Source: Veillonellales bacterium
GTDB lineage: Bacteria > Bacillota > Negativicutes > Veillonellales > Dialisteraceae
NCBI GenBank assembly: GCA_944390485.1
Contig: CALXPQ010000009.1
Location: forward strand, 1-40,941
Reading direction: 5' to 3'
DNA length: 40,941 nt
Shown: in pieces, positions 32,274 through 38,584 of the stretch
How positions within the stretch are numbered: position 1 is the first letter of the stretch
Layout: every line of letters begins with the position of its first letter
Translations under genes and position numbers: made by a program
Notes under the pieces: model-generated
The model's input: only the letters and a program-made list of their open reading frames with translations
Told to the model about the DNA's origin: nothing
The model's database searches: none

Positions 32274-33290
32274 TCACAGCTCCCGGCCCACGATCGGCGC
32301 GAGCGTGCGGAGCTTGCCCATCAGGTCCGCGAACATCGCCGGCGTGATGGACTGCGCCCCGTCGCACCAGGCGTGCTCCGGATCGTTGTGCACCTCCACC
32401 ATGATGCCGTCCGCGCCGGCCGCCACCGCCGCCATCGCCATGGACTCCACCATCCACCGCTTGCCCGTGGCGTGGCTCGGGTCCACGATGATCGGCAGAT
32501 GGCTCATCCGCTTGATTGCCGGGATCGCCGACAGGTCCAGCGTATTTCTCGTGGCCGTCTCGAACGTGCGGATGCCCCGCTCGCAGAGGATCACGTTGTG
32601 ATTCCCCTCCGACATGATATACTCCGCGCTCATGAGCCATTCCTCCAGCGTGGCCGACATGCCCCGCTTCAGCAGTACCGGCACATTCAGCCGGCCCACC
32701 GCCTTCAGCAGGTCGAAATTCTGCATGTTCCGCGCGCCGATCTGGATGAGGTCCACGCCCTTCTCCAGGAAAAGCGGGATCTTGTCCATGCTCATCAGCT
32801 CCGTCACCACCGGCAGCTTCATCTTCTCCGCCGCATCGCACAGGAGATCCAGCCCCTTCTCGCCGAGCCCCTGGAACGAATACGGCGACGTGCGCGGCTT
32901 GAACGCGCCGCCCCGCAGCATGGACGCGCCCGCGGCCTTCACCGCTTCCGCCACGCCCGTGATCTGCTCCGGCGTCTCGATGGAACACGGCCCCGCGATG
33001 ACCGCGAGTTTCCTGCCGCCCACCGGCACGCCCGACACGTCGATCACGCTGTCCTCCGGATGGAACGCCCGGCTCGCCCGCTTGTACGGCTCCTGCACGC
33101 GCATGACCTTCTCGATGCAGTCATAGCTCTGCAGCAGCTCCTCGTCCACCGCCGCCGTGTCGCCCACGAGGCCCAGGACCGTCTTCTGCGTCCCCACGAT
33201 CTCGTCGATCTGGAGCCCCTTCGCCTTCAGACACTTGATGACGTGCTCCACGCTCTCCTTCGACGCTGTCGGTTTCATTACGATGATCAT
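32274..33290 (-). CDS. aroF: DAHP synthase, AroF type I-beta with N-terminal regulatory domain
   Basis: A 338-residue enzyme for the first step, PEP plus erythrose-4-phosphate to DAHP. Residues 1 to about 70 (MIIVMKPTASKESVEHVI...) form the ferredoxin-like domain that gives Tyr/Phe feedback in Thermotoga-type enzymes. The barrel has AGPCSIE, RGGAFKPRTSPYSFQG, LKRGM and DPSHATGKR. The ATG at 33290 has a GGGGAG site. It is first in the operon, and a terminator/attenuator sits 32 bases upstream, so all eight genes depend on read-through. Confidence 0.96.
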   Translation of the reverse strand: MIIVMKPTASKESVEHVIKCLKAKGLQIDEIVGTQKTVLGLVGDTAAVDEELLQSYDCIEKVMRVQEPYKRASRAFHPEDSVIDVSGVPVGGRKLAVIAGPCSIETPEQITGVAEAVKAAGASMLRGGAFKPRTSPYSFQGLGEKGLDLLCDAAEKMKLPVVTELMSMDKIPLFLEKGVDLIQIGARNMQNFDLLKAVGRLNVPVLLKRGMSATLEEWLMSAEYIMSEGNHNVILCERGIRTFETATRNTLDLSAIPAIKRMSHLPIIVDPSHATGKRWMVESMAMAAVAAGADGIMVEVHNDPEHAWCDGAQSITPAMFADLMGKLRTLAPIVGREL

Positions 33291-33321
33291 GATTCCATTC
33301 TCCCCTCTTCGTGTTGAAATG

Positions 33322-33352
33322 AAAAAAAGCAGACCCGCAATGGAGTCTGCTT
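33322..33352 (-). terminator. Attenuator terminator of the aromatic operon
   Basis: AAGCAGAC/GTCTGCTT 8-bp stem (33327-33334 with 33345-33352) and a run of seven T on the minus strand. It lies between the leader peptide gene and aroF, in front of the genes it would silence. Confidence 0.85.
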
Positions 33353-33374
33353 CAAATCCCTGTGTGTGCTGTGG

Positions 33375-33530
33375 TTACAATGGGAGAGGCTGCCTGCCTC
33401 CATGAAGAAGAACGTCCCCTGCGGCGGTGTCGTATTCTGCGTAGCCAAAAAAGCCGGCGTAGTCAAAGCCCCGGCTAAAGTCATAAGCAAAATATACACT
33501 TGTCATCCGCGCAGATACAGAACGCTTCAT
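33375..33530 (-). CDS. Phe/Tyr-rich leader peptide of the aromatic operon
   Basis: A 51-codon ORF, ATG at 33530 with an AGAGG site 8 bases upstream, stop TAA at 33375. Residues 13-33 hold five Tyr and five Phe (VYFAYDF, then GFDYAGFFGYAEYD) and no Trp. It starts 51 bases downstream of a good promoter and ends 22 bases before an intrinsic terminator. A ribosome stalled on these codons when charged tRNA-Phe/Tyr is short would free downstream RNA to pair differently. This is the classic leader-peptide attenuation layout. The function of the peptide itself is probably nil. Confidence 0.8.
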   Translation of the reverse strand: MKRSVSARMTSVYFAYDFSRGFDYAGFFGYAEYDTAAGDVLLHGGRQPLPL

Positions 33531-33580
33531 GATGGTGCCTCTTTCCTGAATGTCTCACCGCTTATCCGATGAGTTAATTC

Positions 33581-33610
33581 ATTTTATCCGGCCCCTTTTC
33601 GATTTGTCAA
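33581..33610 (-). promoter_or_regulatory. Promoter of the aromatic operon
   Basis: Perfect TTGACA (33605-33610), an 18-base spacer, TAAAAT (33581-33586) on the minus strand. Transcription would start near 33574, well before the leader peptide. Confidence 0.8.
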
Positions 33611-33668
33611 TCCGTTTGCAGAAAGGATATGCACTTACCGCCGTATGCCTTTCCCTCATGCTTTATTC

Positions 33669-33683
33669 TCAAAATGATTTTGA
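33669..33683. promoter_or_regulatory. Fur/PerR-like palindrome before ferritin
   Basis: TCAAAAT-G-ATTTTGA, a perfect 7-1-7 palindrome. The 7-1-7 layout is that of Fur and PerR boxes (TGATAATnATTATCA, TTATAATnATTATAA), differing at four positions. It lies about 60 bases upstream of the expected ferritin start site. A TTTCGATAT repeat (33688, 33747) follows. Confidence 0.45.
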
Positions 33684-33725
33684 AAAATTTCGATATTGCC
33701 CCTTCCTTTTTCACGTCCCATCCTG

Positions 33726-33731
33726 TATAAT
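33726..33731 (+). promoter_or_regulatory. -10 of the ferritin gene
   Basis: TATAAT 55 bases before the ferritin ATG. The -35 (TTCCTT, 17 bases away) is weak, which fits a regulated promoter. Confidence 0.55.
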
Positions 33732-33785
33732 ACAGACATAGAAAGATTTCGATATATAAAAATTTTCCACAAGGAGGACCCCATC

Positions 33786-34274
33786 ATGAAACTGAACGAC
33801 ACCATCCTGAAAGCCCTGAACGAACAGGTCGTCAAAGAATTTTACTCCGCTTACCTCTATCGCTCCATGTCCAGCGATATGAAAGCCGCCGGCTACAAAG
33901 GCTACGCGCACTGGCTCATGAAACAGTATGAAGAAGAAGTAGAACACGGCGAAAAGATCATCGCCTACATCGAAGACCGCGACGGCACCATCGATTTCGG
34001 CCAGATCGACGCCGTAGCTTCCCGCTTCGACTGCCCGCTCGCCGTCGCCGAAGCGTCCCTCGCCCATGAACAGTACGTGAGCGAATCCATCCGCACCATC
34101 TTCAAAGCGGCCCGCGCCGAAGGCGACATCGAGACCGAACTCTTCCTCCAGTGGTTCGTCAATGAACAGGTCGAAGAAGAAGCGAACGCCACCGAAGTCA
34201 AAGCAGGCTTCGAAGCGGCCGGCGACTGCAAAGGTCTCCGCCACATGTTCGACGCTCAGCTCGGCAAGAGATAA
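33786..34274 (+). CDS. ftnA: Non-haem ferritin
   Basis: A 162-residue four-helix iron-storage protein forming a 24-mer shell. The ferroxidase ligands lie in EFYSAYLYRSM (Glu17 region) and YEEEVEHGEKI (Glu/His near 50-54), with the late QWFVNEQVEEE carrying the rest. Length and pattern match bacterial FtnA rather than bacterioferritin, since there is no haem Met. The ATG at 33786 has an AAGGAGG site; upstream frame extension crosses the promoter. Monocistronic with a perfect palindromic terminator. Confidence 0.95.
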   Translation: MKLNDTILKALNEQVVKEFYSAYLYRSMSSDMKAAGYKGYAHWLMKQYEEEVEHGEKIIAYIEDRDGTIDFGQIDAVASRFDCPLAVAEASLAHEQYVSESIRTIFKAARAEGDIETELFLQWFVNEQVEEEANATEVKAGFEAAGDCKGLRHMFDAQLGKR

Positions 34275-34296
34275 TCATCCCACACTCCCAAACCGG

Positions 34297-34320
34297 AAAA
34301 GCAGCCCGCGGGCTGCTTTT
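34297..34320 (+). terminator. Terminator of ferritin
   Basis: AAAAGCAGCCCG/CGGGCTGCTTTT, a perfect 24-base palindrome followed by TT, 22 bases after the stop. Confidence 0.9.
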
Positions 34321-34385
34321 TTCGTGCCCAGAATCCGCCGCATATACCGGACCCGCACATCTTCATCCTATAAAACAAACGCAAG

Positions 34386-34447
34386 AAAAAAGACGAGCCT
34401 CCGCTCGTCTTTTTTCGTTCCCCGTGGGGACTTTCTCAAATTCCTGT
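34386..34447 (-). ncRNA. par-type antisense sRNA, copy B (no toxin seen)
   Basis: Minus-strand unit: promoter at 34454-34482, start near 34447, body with GTCCCCACGGGGAACG, and a GACGAG/CTCGTC terminator (34392-34409) between six A and six T. It matches copies A and C in length (about 62 bases), promoter spacing, GGAACGAAAAAA junction and terminator. No toxin-like codons are found at 34321-34385 on the plus strand, so the RNA is orphaned. Confidence 0.65.
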
Positions 34448-34453
34448 GCCTTC

Positions 34454-34482
34454 ATTATACGACGCACTGCCCTTTTGGCAAA
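34454..34482 (-). promoter_or_regulatory. Promoter of sRNA copy B
   Basis: TTTGCC (34477-34482), a 17-base spacer, TATAAT (34454-34459) on the minus strand. Confidence 0.7.
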
Positions 34483-34485
34483 TAG

Positions 34486-34509
34486 AAAAAAGCGAGCCTC
34501 CACTCGCCT
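34486..34509 (-). terminator. Extra terminator-like hairpin
   Basis: GCGAG/CTCGC stem (34492-34496, 34503-34507) with a T run on the minus strand. Its loop CCTCCA nearly repeats the loop of the copy B terminator, suggesting a partial duplication. No promoter for it was found. Confidence 0.45.
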
Positions 34510-34571
34510 TGCATTCAGGCCTCTCCATGCCAAAACGCCCTTTCCTCGAACGTATGATACAATTGAATTAT

Positions 34572-34589
34572 CCTCCCATAGAAAGGAGG
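34572..34589 (+). promoter_or_regulatory. Hairpin hiding the toxin ribosome-binding site
   Basis: CCTCC (34572-34576) can pair with the Shine-Dalgarno GGAGG (34585-34589) just before the Fst-like frame, as in Fst mRNAs, where a 5' stem-loop limits translation. A possible -10 TATGAT lies at 34553-34558. Confidence 0.5.
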
Positions 34590-34598
34590 TGTTCCGAT

Positions 34599-34697
34599 TT
34601 GGGAGAATTATTTACCTAGATTTTTGGGCAGTTGCTTGCCCCGCTCCTCGTAGGTCTCATCGTCGCCACGCATTCCTACTGGCTCAATCATCGATGA
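34599..34697 (+). pseudogene. Fst-like type I toxin with in-frame stop (copy C)
   Basis: A frame of 33 codons starting TTG (34599), 9 bases after GGAGG, reads MGELFT, a TAG at codon 7, then IFGQLLAPLLVGLIVATHS followed by YWLNHR and TGA. Without the TAG it would be a 32-residue single-helix peptide of the Fst/Ldr-like par toxin type, with an APxxVG core and WLxxR end; such peptides damage the membrane. The TAG suggests inactivation, unless translation starts at the ATT at 34620 or the stop is suppressed. Antisense RNA C converges on it. Confidence 0.65.
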
Positions 34698-34718
34698 AGC
34701 CTGCGGAGTAAAAAGCAG

Positions 34719-34783
34719 AAAAAAGGACGAGTTGCCGCTCGTCCTTTTTTTCGTTCCATTTTGGGGAACTATTTACCCTTTGT
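34719..34783 (-). ncRNA. par-type antisense sRNA, copy C
   Basis: Minus-strand unit: start near 34783, terminator GGACGAG/CTCGTCC (34725-34744) with A/T runs on both sides, shared with the toxin mRNA coming the other way. The DNA at 34753-34778 repeats the toxin start region at 34591-34616 (GTTCC..TTTGGG..A..TATTTACC, about 21 of 26 positions), so the RNA can pair in trans with the toxin ribosome-binding region. This direct-repeat plus shared-terminator layout is that of RNA II in par loci. Confidence 0.7.
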
Positions 34784-34789
34784 GTTTTT

Positions 34790-34818
34790 ATTATACAACG
34801 CGCCGCCCGTTTTGCAAA
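34790..34818 (-). promoter_or_regulatory. Promoter of sRNA copy C
   Basis: TTTGCA (34813-34818), a 17-base spacer, TATAAT (34790-34795) on the minus strand. Confidence 0.75.
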
Positions 34819-34899
34819 TGGAAAAAAGACAGCCCCTGCGCCGCCCGTTCCGTCCATGACAAGAGCCGCGCCCGCGGAGGCAGCGGGCTTCATTCCTTC

Positions 34900-34915
34900 C
34901 GTTCCACGTGAAACA
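34900..34915. promoter_or_regulatory. parS-like site (ParB binding)
   Basis: CGTTCCACGTGAAACA differs at one base (the first) from the Bacillus parS sequence TGTTCCACGTGAAACA. It is intergenic. ParB/Spo0J bound at parS loads condensin and moves origins apart, and such sites cluster near oriC. Confidence 0.75.
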
Positions 34916-34949
34916 AAATTTCTTCTTCGCCGTGAGAATCATCACGCAA

Positions 34950-34985
34950 AAAAGCCGCGTTCCTTTCGGGGAGCGCGGTTTTCTT
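34950..34985 (-). terminator. Second hairpin after yebC
   Basis: CCGCG/CGCGG stem (34957-34961, 34976-34980) with a TTTTTT tail on the minus strand, a back-up to the one at 34994. Confidence 0.6.
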
Positions 34986-34993
34986 GCATGAAA

Positions 34994-35016
34994 AAAACAC
35001 CGGAGACCGGTGTTTT
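34994..35016 (-). terminator. Terminator of the trmD/yebC operon
   Basis: AAAACACCGG/CCGGTGTTTT perfect 10-bp stem, 3-base loop and further T, 8 bases past the yebC stop. Confidence 0.88.
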
Positions 35017-35023
35017 CGCTGTC

Positions 35024-35755
35024 TTATTCTTCGTCGGGCAGTTCGGCGTTGGTGTAGACTTCCTGCACGTCGTCCATGTCTTCCAGTTCGTCGATGAGGT
35101 GCTGCATGGTCTTGGCGGCGTCGCCTTCGAGGGCAACGGTGGTGTCGGGGACCATGGCGACTTCGGAGGCGGAGACGGCAATGCCTTCTTTGTCGAGGGC
35201 GTCGGAGACGGTCATGAAGTCTTCGGGGGAGGTGGTGATCTCGTAGGTGTCTTCGGTGACGGCTACGTCTTCCGCGCCTGCGTCGAGGGCGATCATCATG
35301 ATGGTGTCTTCGTCGGCCGCTTCTTTATCGACGGTGATGGAGCCTTTTTTCTTGAACATCCAGGAGACGCATCCGGTGGCGCCGAGGCTGCCGCCGTGAT
35401 GGGTGAAGGCGTGGCGGATGTCTGCGGCCATGCGGTTGCGGTTGTCGGTGTTGCATTCGGCGATGATGGCCGCGCCGCCCGGGCCGTAGCCTTCGTAGGT
35501 GACTTCGTCGAAGCCTACGCCGCCGGCCGCGCCGACGCCTTTGGCAATGGCTCTCTGGATATTTTCTTTCGGCACGTTGTTCTGCTTCGCCTTGGTGAGG
35601 GCGAGCTTGAGGCGCATATTGCCGACGGGATCACCGCCGCCCATGCGGGCCGCGATGGTGATTTCCTTGGAGATCTTGGTGGTGATCTTCGCGCGGATCG
35701 CGTCGGTCTTGCCTTTTTTCCGCTTGATGTTTTCCCATTTGGAATGTCCGGACAT
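35024..35755 (-). CDS. yebC: YebC/PmpR-family protein
   Basis: A 243-residue cytoplasmic protein. N-terminus MSGHSKWENIKRKKGKTD and the blocks GGDPVGNMRLKLALTKAKQ, EGYGPGGAAI and HHGGSLGATGCVSWMF are diagnostic. Members were described as transcription regulators; more recent work on the family links them to relief of ribosome stalling. The ATG at 35755 has an AAGGAGG site. It starts 11 bases after the SPOUT methyltransferase stop, so it is last in the translation operon. Confidence 0.95.
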   Translation of the reverse strand: MSGHSKWENIKRKKGKTDAIRAKITTKISKEITIAARMGGGDPVGNMRLKLALTKAKQNNVPKENIQRAIAKGVGAAGGVGFDEVTYEGYGPGGAAIIAECNTDNRNRMAADIRHAFTHHGGSLGATGCVSWMFKKKGSITVDKEAADEDTIMMIALDAGAEDVAVTEDTYEITTSPEDFMTVSDALDKEGIAVSASEVAMVPDTTVALEGDAAKTMQHLIDELEDMDDVQEVYTNAELPDEE

Positions 35756-35766
35756 AGTATTCCTCC

Positions 35767-36342
35767 TTATTTCCCTTCCCACCATGCTTCGCCGAGCAGG
35801 CGGTCGAGGATGATCGCGGCGGCGCTTCTCACGCAGAGGTGATTGTAGCTGCCGCATCCGTAAATCGGTTCGAGTATGTAGTCGAATTCTTTCATCATTT
35901 CCCGGGTCATGCCGTACCCTGTCCCGAAGAGAATGAGCACCGGGCGGGTGCCTTCGTGGATCTCTTTCCGCATAAAGCGGTAGGAGACGGTGTTCGGGTA
36001 GACGCGGGCGTCGGTGGTGACGACGGCGGGTTTCTCGCCGCAGTCTTTCTCGATTCTCGCGATGGCGGAGGCGAGGTCGGGCACGAGGGCGGTCTCTTCG
36101 AAGGCTTCGCGGCGGTTCGGATTGTACCGGCTGCCGGCGCCTGTCTTCCAGTGGTCCATGATGAGGGAGGCCATGCGGCGCTGCGCTTCGACGGGATGGA
36201 TGATGAAGTAGGTGCGCACATCGTAGGTCCTCGCGGTGCGCGCGATGTCATGGAGGTCATAGTTGGTGAGCGCCGTGGTGATGACTTCCATGTGCTTGTT
36301 GTAGATCGGATAGTGGATCAGTCCGATGTAGCAGGGAGCCAT
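35767..36342 (-). CDS. SPOUT-type RNA methyltransferase of trmD operons
   Basis: A 191-residue protein of the family often found next to trmD. SPOUT-like parts: [22 protein letters not shown] at the start (about 5-26), [13 protein letters not shown] in the middle, and the knot region [11 protein letters not shown] with [14 protein letters not shown] near the end, where SAM should bind. The RNA target is not established from sequence. The ATG at 36342 lies 25 bases inside the trmD 3' end in another frame. Confidence 0.85.
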   Translation of the reverse strand: MAPCYIGLIHYPIYNKHMEVITTALTNYDLHDIARTARTYDVRTYFIIHPVEAQRRMASLIMDHWKTGAGSRYNPNRREAFEETALVPDLASAIARIEKDCGEKPAVVTTDARVYPNTVSYRFMRKEIHEGTRPVLILFGTGYGMTREMMKEFDYILEPIYGCGSYNHLCVRSAAAIILDRLLGEAWWEGK

Positions 36343-37082
36343 GTTCCTTCCTCTTTTCTGATCTCTTCGATGAGTTTCCTGTCTTCTTTCGTGAGGGTGA
36401 GCCGCGCCATCAGGTCGGGGCGGCATTTCATGGTGCGGCGGAGGGCTTCTTTCCGGCGCCACCGGGCGATGTTCGCATGGTGGCCGGAGAGGAGCACGTC
36501 GGGCACGCGCCAGCCGCGGTAGTCTGCGGGCTTGGTGTACTGGGGGTATTCGAGGATGGGCTCGTAGAAGGAGTCTCCTGTGGCGCTCCCCGCGTCGCCC
36601 AGCACGCCGGGCACCATGCGGGAGACGGCGTCGGCGATGACCATGGCGCCGAGTTCGCCGCCGGTCAGGACGTAGTCTCCGATGGAGATGAGTTCGTCGG
36701 CCAGGTGTTCTTCCACGCGGTGGTCGACGCCTTCGTAGTGCCCGCAGATGAGGACGAGATGGTCGTAGTCCCGGTAGAGCTGCTTGGCCTTGTCCTGCGT
36801 GAAGGGGGTACCCGCGGGGGAGAGGAAGATCACCCGGCTCCGCGGGGTCTTTTCGGGCAGAACGGATTCGCACGCTTCGAAGAGGGGCCCGCACATCATG
36901 AGCATGCCCGCGCCGCCGCCGCAAATGGTGTCGTCCACCTGACGGTGTTTGTTATGCGCGAAATCGCGGGGATTCGTCACGGCCATGTCGATGAGGCCGG
37001 CTTCGATCGCCCGCTTGATGATGCTCTGATGAAAAAAGGCTTCTATGAATTCAGGAAACAGAGACAGGATATCGATTTTCAT
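36318..37082 (-). CDS. trmD: tRNA (guanine37-N1)-methyltransferase
   Basis: A 254-residue SPOUT enzyme making m1G37 in tRNAs, which prevents frameshifting. Family start [16 protein letters not shown], then GGGAGMLM, the trefoil knot [15 protein letters not shown] and [14 protein letters not shown], and C-terminal [17 protein letters not shown]. The ATG follows the rimM stop by 3 bases. It overlaps the next gene by 25 bases. Confidence 0.97.
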   Translation of the reverse strand: MKIDILSLFPEFIEAFFHQSIIKRAIEAGLIDMAVTNPRDFAHNKHRQVDDTICGGGAGMLMMCGPLFEACESVLPEKTPRSRVIFLSPAGTPFTQDKAKQLYRDYDHLVLICGHYEGVDHRVEEHLADELISIGDYVLTGGELGAMVIADAVSRMVPGVLGDAGSATGDSFYEPILEYPQYTKPADYRGWRVPDVLLSGHHANIARWRRKEALRRTMKCRPDLMARLTLTKEDRKLIEEIRKEEGTWLPATSD

Positions 37083-37085
37083 GAT

Positions 37086-37592
37086 TCAGTCTTCCCATTC
37101 CTGGAGGCGCACGGTCATCCGGCCGGCAGCAGGATCGACGGCGAGGACGCAGTCCGGGATGGCGGGGAGGAGAATGTCCTTGCCCGCATCGGGCCGGATG
37201 ACGTACACGTCGTTCGCTCCGGTATGGATGATTTCCGTGATGACGCCGACTTTCGCGTCCGCTTCGTCGAAGGCGGTGAGGCCGGCGATCTGGAAATCGT
37301 AGTAGCGTCCTTCGTCCCGCGCGGGCATCTCGGACCGCGGCACTTCCGCCCGGGCCCCGATGAGGGTCTCGGCGGCGTTGCGGTCGTCCACGCCTTCGAG
37401 GTGAAGGATGTATATATTCTTATGCGGACGGACGGAGAGGAGACGGTAGTCTTTCCCTCCCAGTCGGATATGCCTGAGCTTTTTGAAATGCTCGGGCCAG
37501 TCCGTATCCGGCAGAATACGCAAATCACCCCGCACACCATGCGGGGCAACGATTTTTCCGACGGGTATCAGTGTATCGGATGCATTATTCAC
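37086..37592 (-). CDS. rimM: Ribosome maturation factor RimM
   Basis: A 168-residue protein needed for 30S 3'-domain assembly, binding S19. VGKIVAPHGVRGDLRI (about 12-27) opens the N-terminal barrel, and GANDVYVIRP with ILLPAIPDCV marks the C-terminal PRC-barrel. It starts with GTG at 37592, overlapping the ylqD stop by 8 bases; no strong ribosome-binding site is seen, so coupling to ylqD translation is likely. Confidence 0.95.
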   Translation of the reverse strand: MNNASDTLIPVGKIVAPHGVRGDLRILPDTDWPEHFKKLRHIRLGGKDYRLLSVRPHKNIYILHLEGVDDRNAAETLIGARAEVPRSEMPARDEGRYYDFQIAGLTAFDEADAKVGVITEIIHTGANDVYVIRPDAGKDILLPAIPDCVLAVDPAAGRMTVRLQEWED

Positions 37593-37992
37593 GGAAGGCG
37601 ATGACCTTTCCGTCTTCTACGAGGATCTCCCCGCCTCTGACGGCGTTCATATCGTCGCCGACGTGGATGGTGACGACACGGTTCACCGGGCCGCGGGGCA
37701 GTTCTGCGCCGATGGCGAGTTTTTCCAGGTGTTCCTTGTCATCGGTGAGTTTTTTCTTCGCCTGGAGCATCTGGGCTTTCTGGGCTTCGATCTGCGCGCG
37801 GAGCGGTGCGACCGCCTGCACATTGATCTTGGCCTGTTCGTTCAGACGGGCGTTGCCTTCGAATTCGAGCTGAGCGATATCATGCTCGACGCGGCTGATA
37901 TTCTGCTCGAGTTCGGCGAGCAGTCTCGTCTTCAGTGCTTCGGTCAGCTTGGATTTGAGCATGACCGGCACAAGAATGGTCATTTCGTCCAT
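37585..37992 (-). CDS. ylqD: YlqD-family protein
   Basis: A 135-residue soluble protein of unknown function in the same place as Bacillus ylqD. There is a long charged helix, probably coiled coil (about 15-95, with LEQNISRVEHDIAQLE and AQKAQMLQAKKKL), then a small C-terminal beta part (RVVTIHVGDDMN...GGEILVEDGKVIAFRE). It sits between khpA (10 bases away) and rimM (8-base overlap), so a role in ribosome or RNA metabolism is a guess from context. Confidence 0.85.
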   Translation of the reverse strand: MDEMTILVPVMLKSKLTEALKTRLLAELEQNISRVEHDIAQLEFEGNARLNEQAKINVQAVAPLRAQIEAQKAQMLQAKKKLTDDKEHLEKLAIGAELPRGPVNRVVTIHVGDDMNAVRGGEILVEDGKVIAFRE

Positions 37993-38002
37993 AGGACACC
38001 TC

Positions 38003-38230
38003 TCAGATAATATCGACAGCCACCCGGAGATTCTGCTTCAGCGCGCCTGCCTTGACCACAGTGCGGATCGCATTGGCGATCCGGCCCTGTCGGCCGATCA
38101 CTTTTCCCATATCCTCAGGAGCGACATGGACCTGATAGATCTCCATGCCGCCCTTGCGGACTACGGTCACCGTGACGGCCTCCGGATTTTTCACCAGAGA
38201 CCGCACGATCCATTCAACCAGTTCTTTCAT
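38003..38230 (-). CDS. khpA: KH-domain RNA-binding protein KhpA
   Basis: A 75-residue single KH domain with the GxxG loop in VIGRQGRIANAIRTVV. KhpA (YlqC) pairs with KhpB/Jag to bind many RNAs and affects cell division and elongation in Firmicutes. It starts 12 bases after the rpsP stop, as in most Firmicutes. Confidence 0.95.
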   Translation of the reverse strand: MKELVEWIVRSLVKNPEAVTVTVVRKGGMEIYQVHVAPEDMGKVIGRQGRIANAIRTVVKAGALKQNLRVAVDII

Positions 38231-38242
38231 AGCTTTGCCCTC

Positions 38243-38506
38243 TTATTTCTTGGACTCAGCGAACTTAGCCATGATGCCGTTGTTTTTCAGGATGGAACGA
38301 ACGGTATCGGTCGGCTGTGCGCCCTTGGCCATCCAGCCGAGAATCTTTTCTTCATCGAGCTTGACGGGAGCGTCTTTCTTGACGGGGTCGTACCAGCCTA
38401 CGGTATCGACCGGAGCGCCGCTGCGGGCTGCGCGCGCGTCGATGACGACGATGCGGTAGAAGGGAACCTTCTTCGCACCCATGCGGGTCAGACGAATCTT
38501 TAACAT
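38243..38506 (-). CDS. rpsP: 30S ribosomal protein S16
   Basis: An 87-residue S16: MLKIRLTRMGAKKVPFYRIV at the start, then DARAARSG and the GWYDP block. The ATG at 38506 was chosen for its AAGGAGGTGA site and the family start; an ATG 12 codons upstream in the same frame lacks support. The gap to ffh is 78 bases, with no terminator seen. Confidence 0.97.
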   Translation of the reverse strand: MLKIRLTRMGAKKVPFYRIVVIDARAARSGAPVDTVGWYDPVKKDAPVKLDEEKILGWMAKGAQPTDTVRSILKNNGIMAKFAESKK

Positions 38507-38584
38507 GTGTTTCACCTCCTTGGATTGATGATGGTTGGCCATGGGAAGGAATGCGCTTTCATTCCCACGGTCCTGTATGAGGGA

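Noticed and set aside
33287..33499. 70-codon minus-strand frame over the aro leader
   Set aside because: It passes through the terminator and into aroF in another frame. The 51-codon frame at 33375-33530 has a better ribosome-binding site, ends before the terminator and has the Phe/Tyr bias.
33291..33580. T-box riboswitch before aroF
   Set aside because: No AGGGTGGnACCGCG T-box sequence and no specifier-loop layout; the leader ORF with aromatic codons accounts for the structure.
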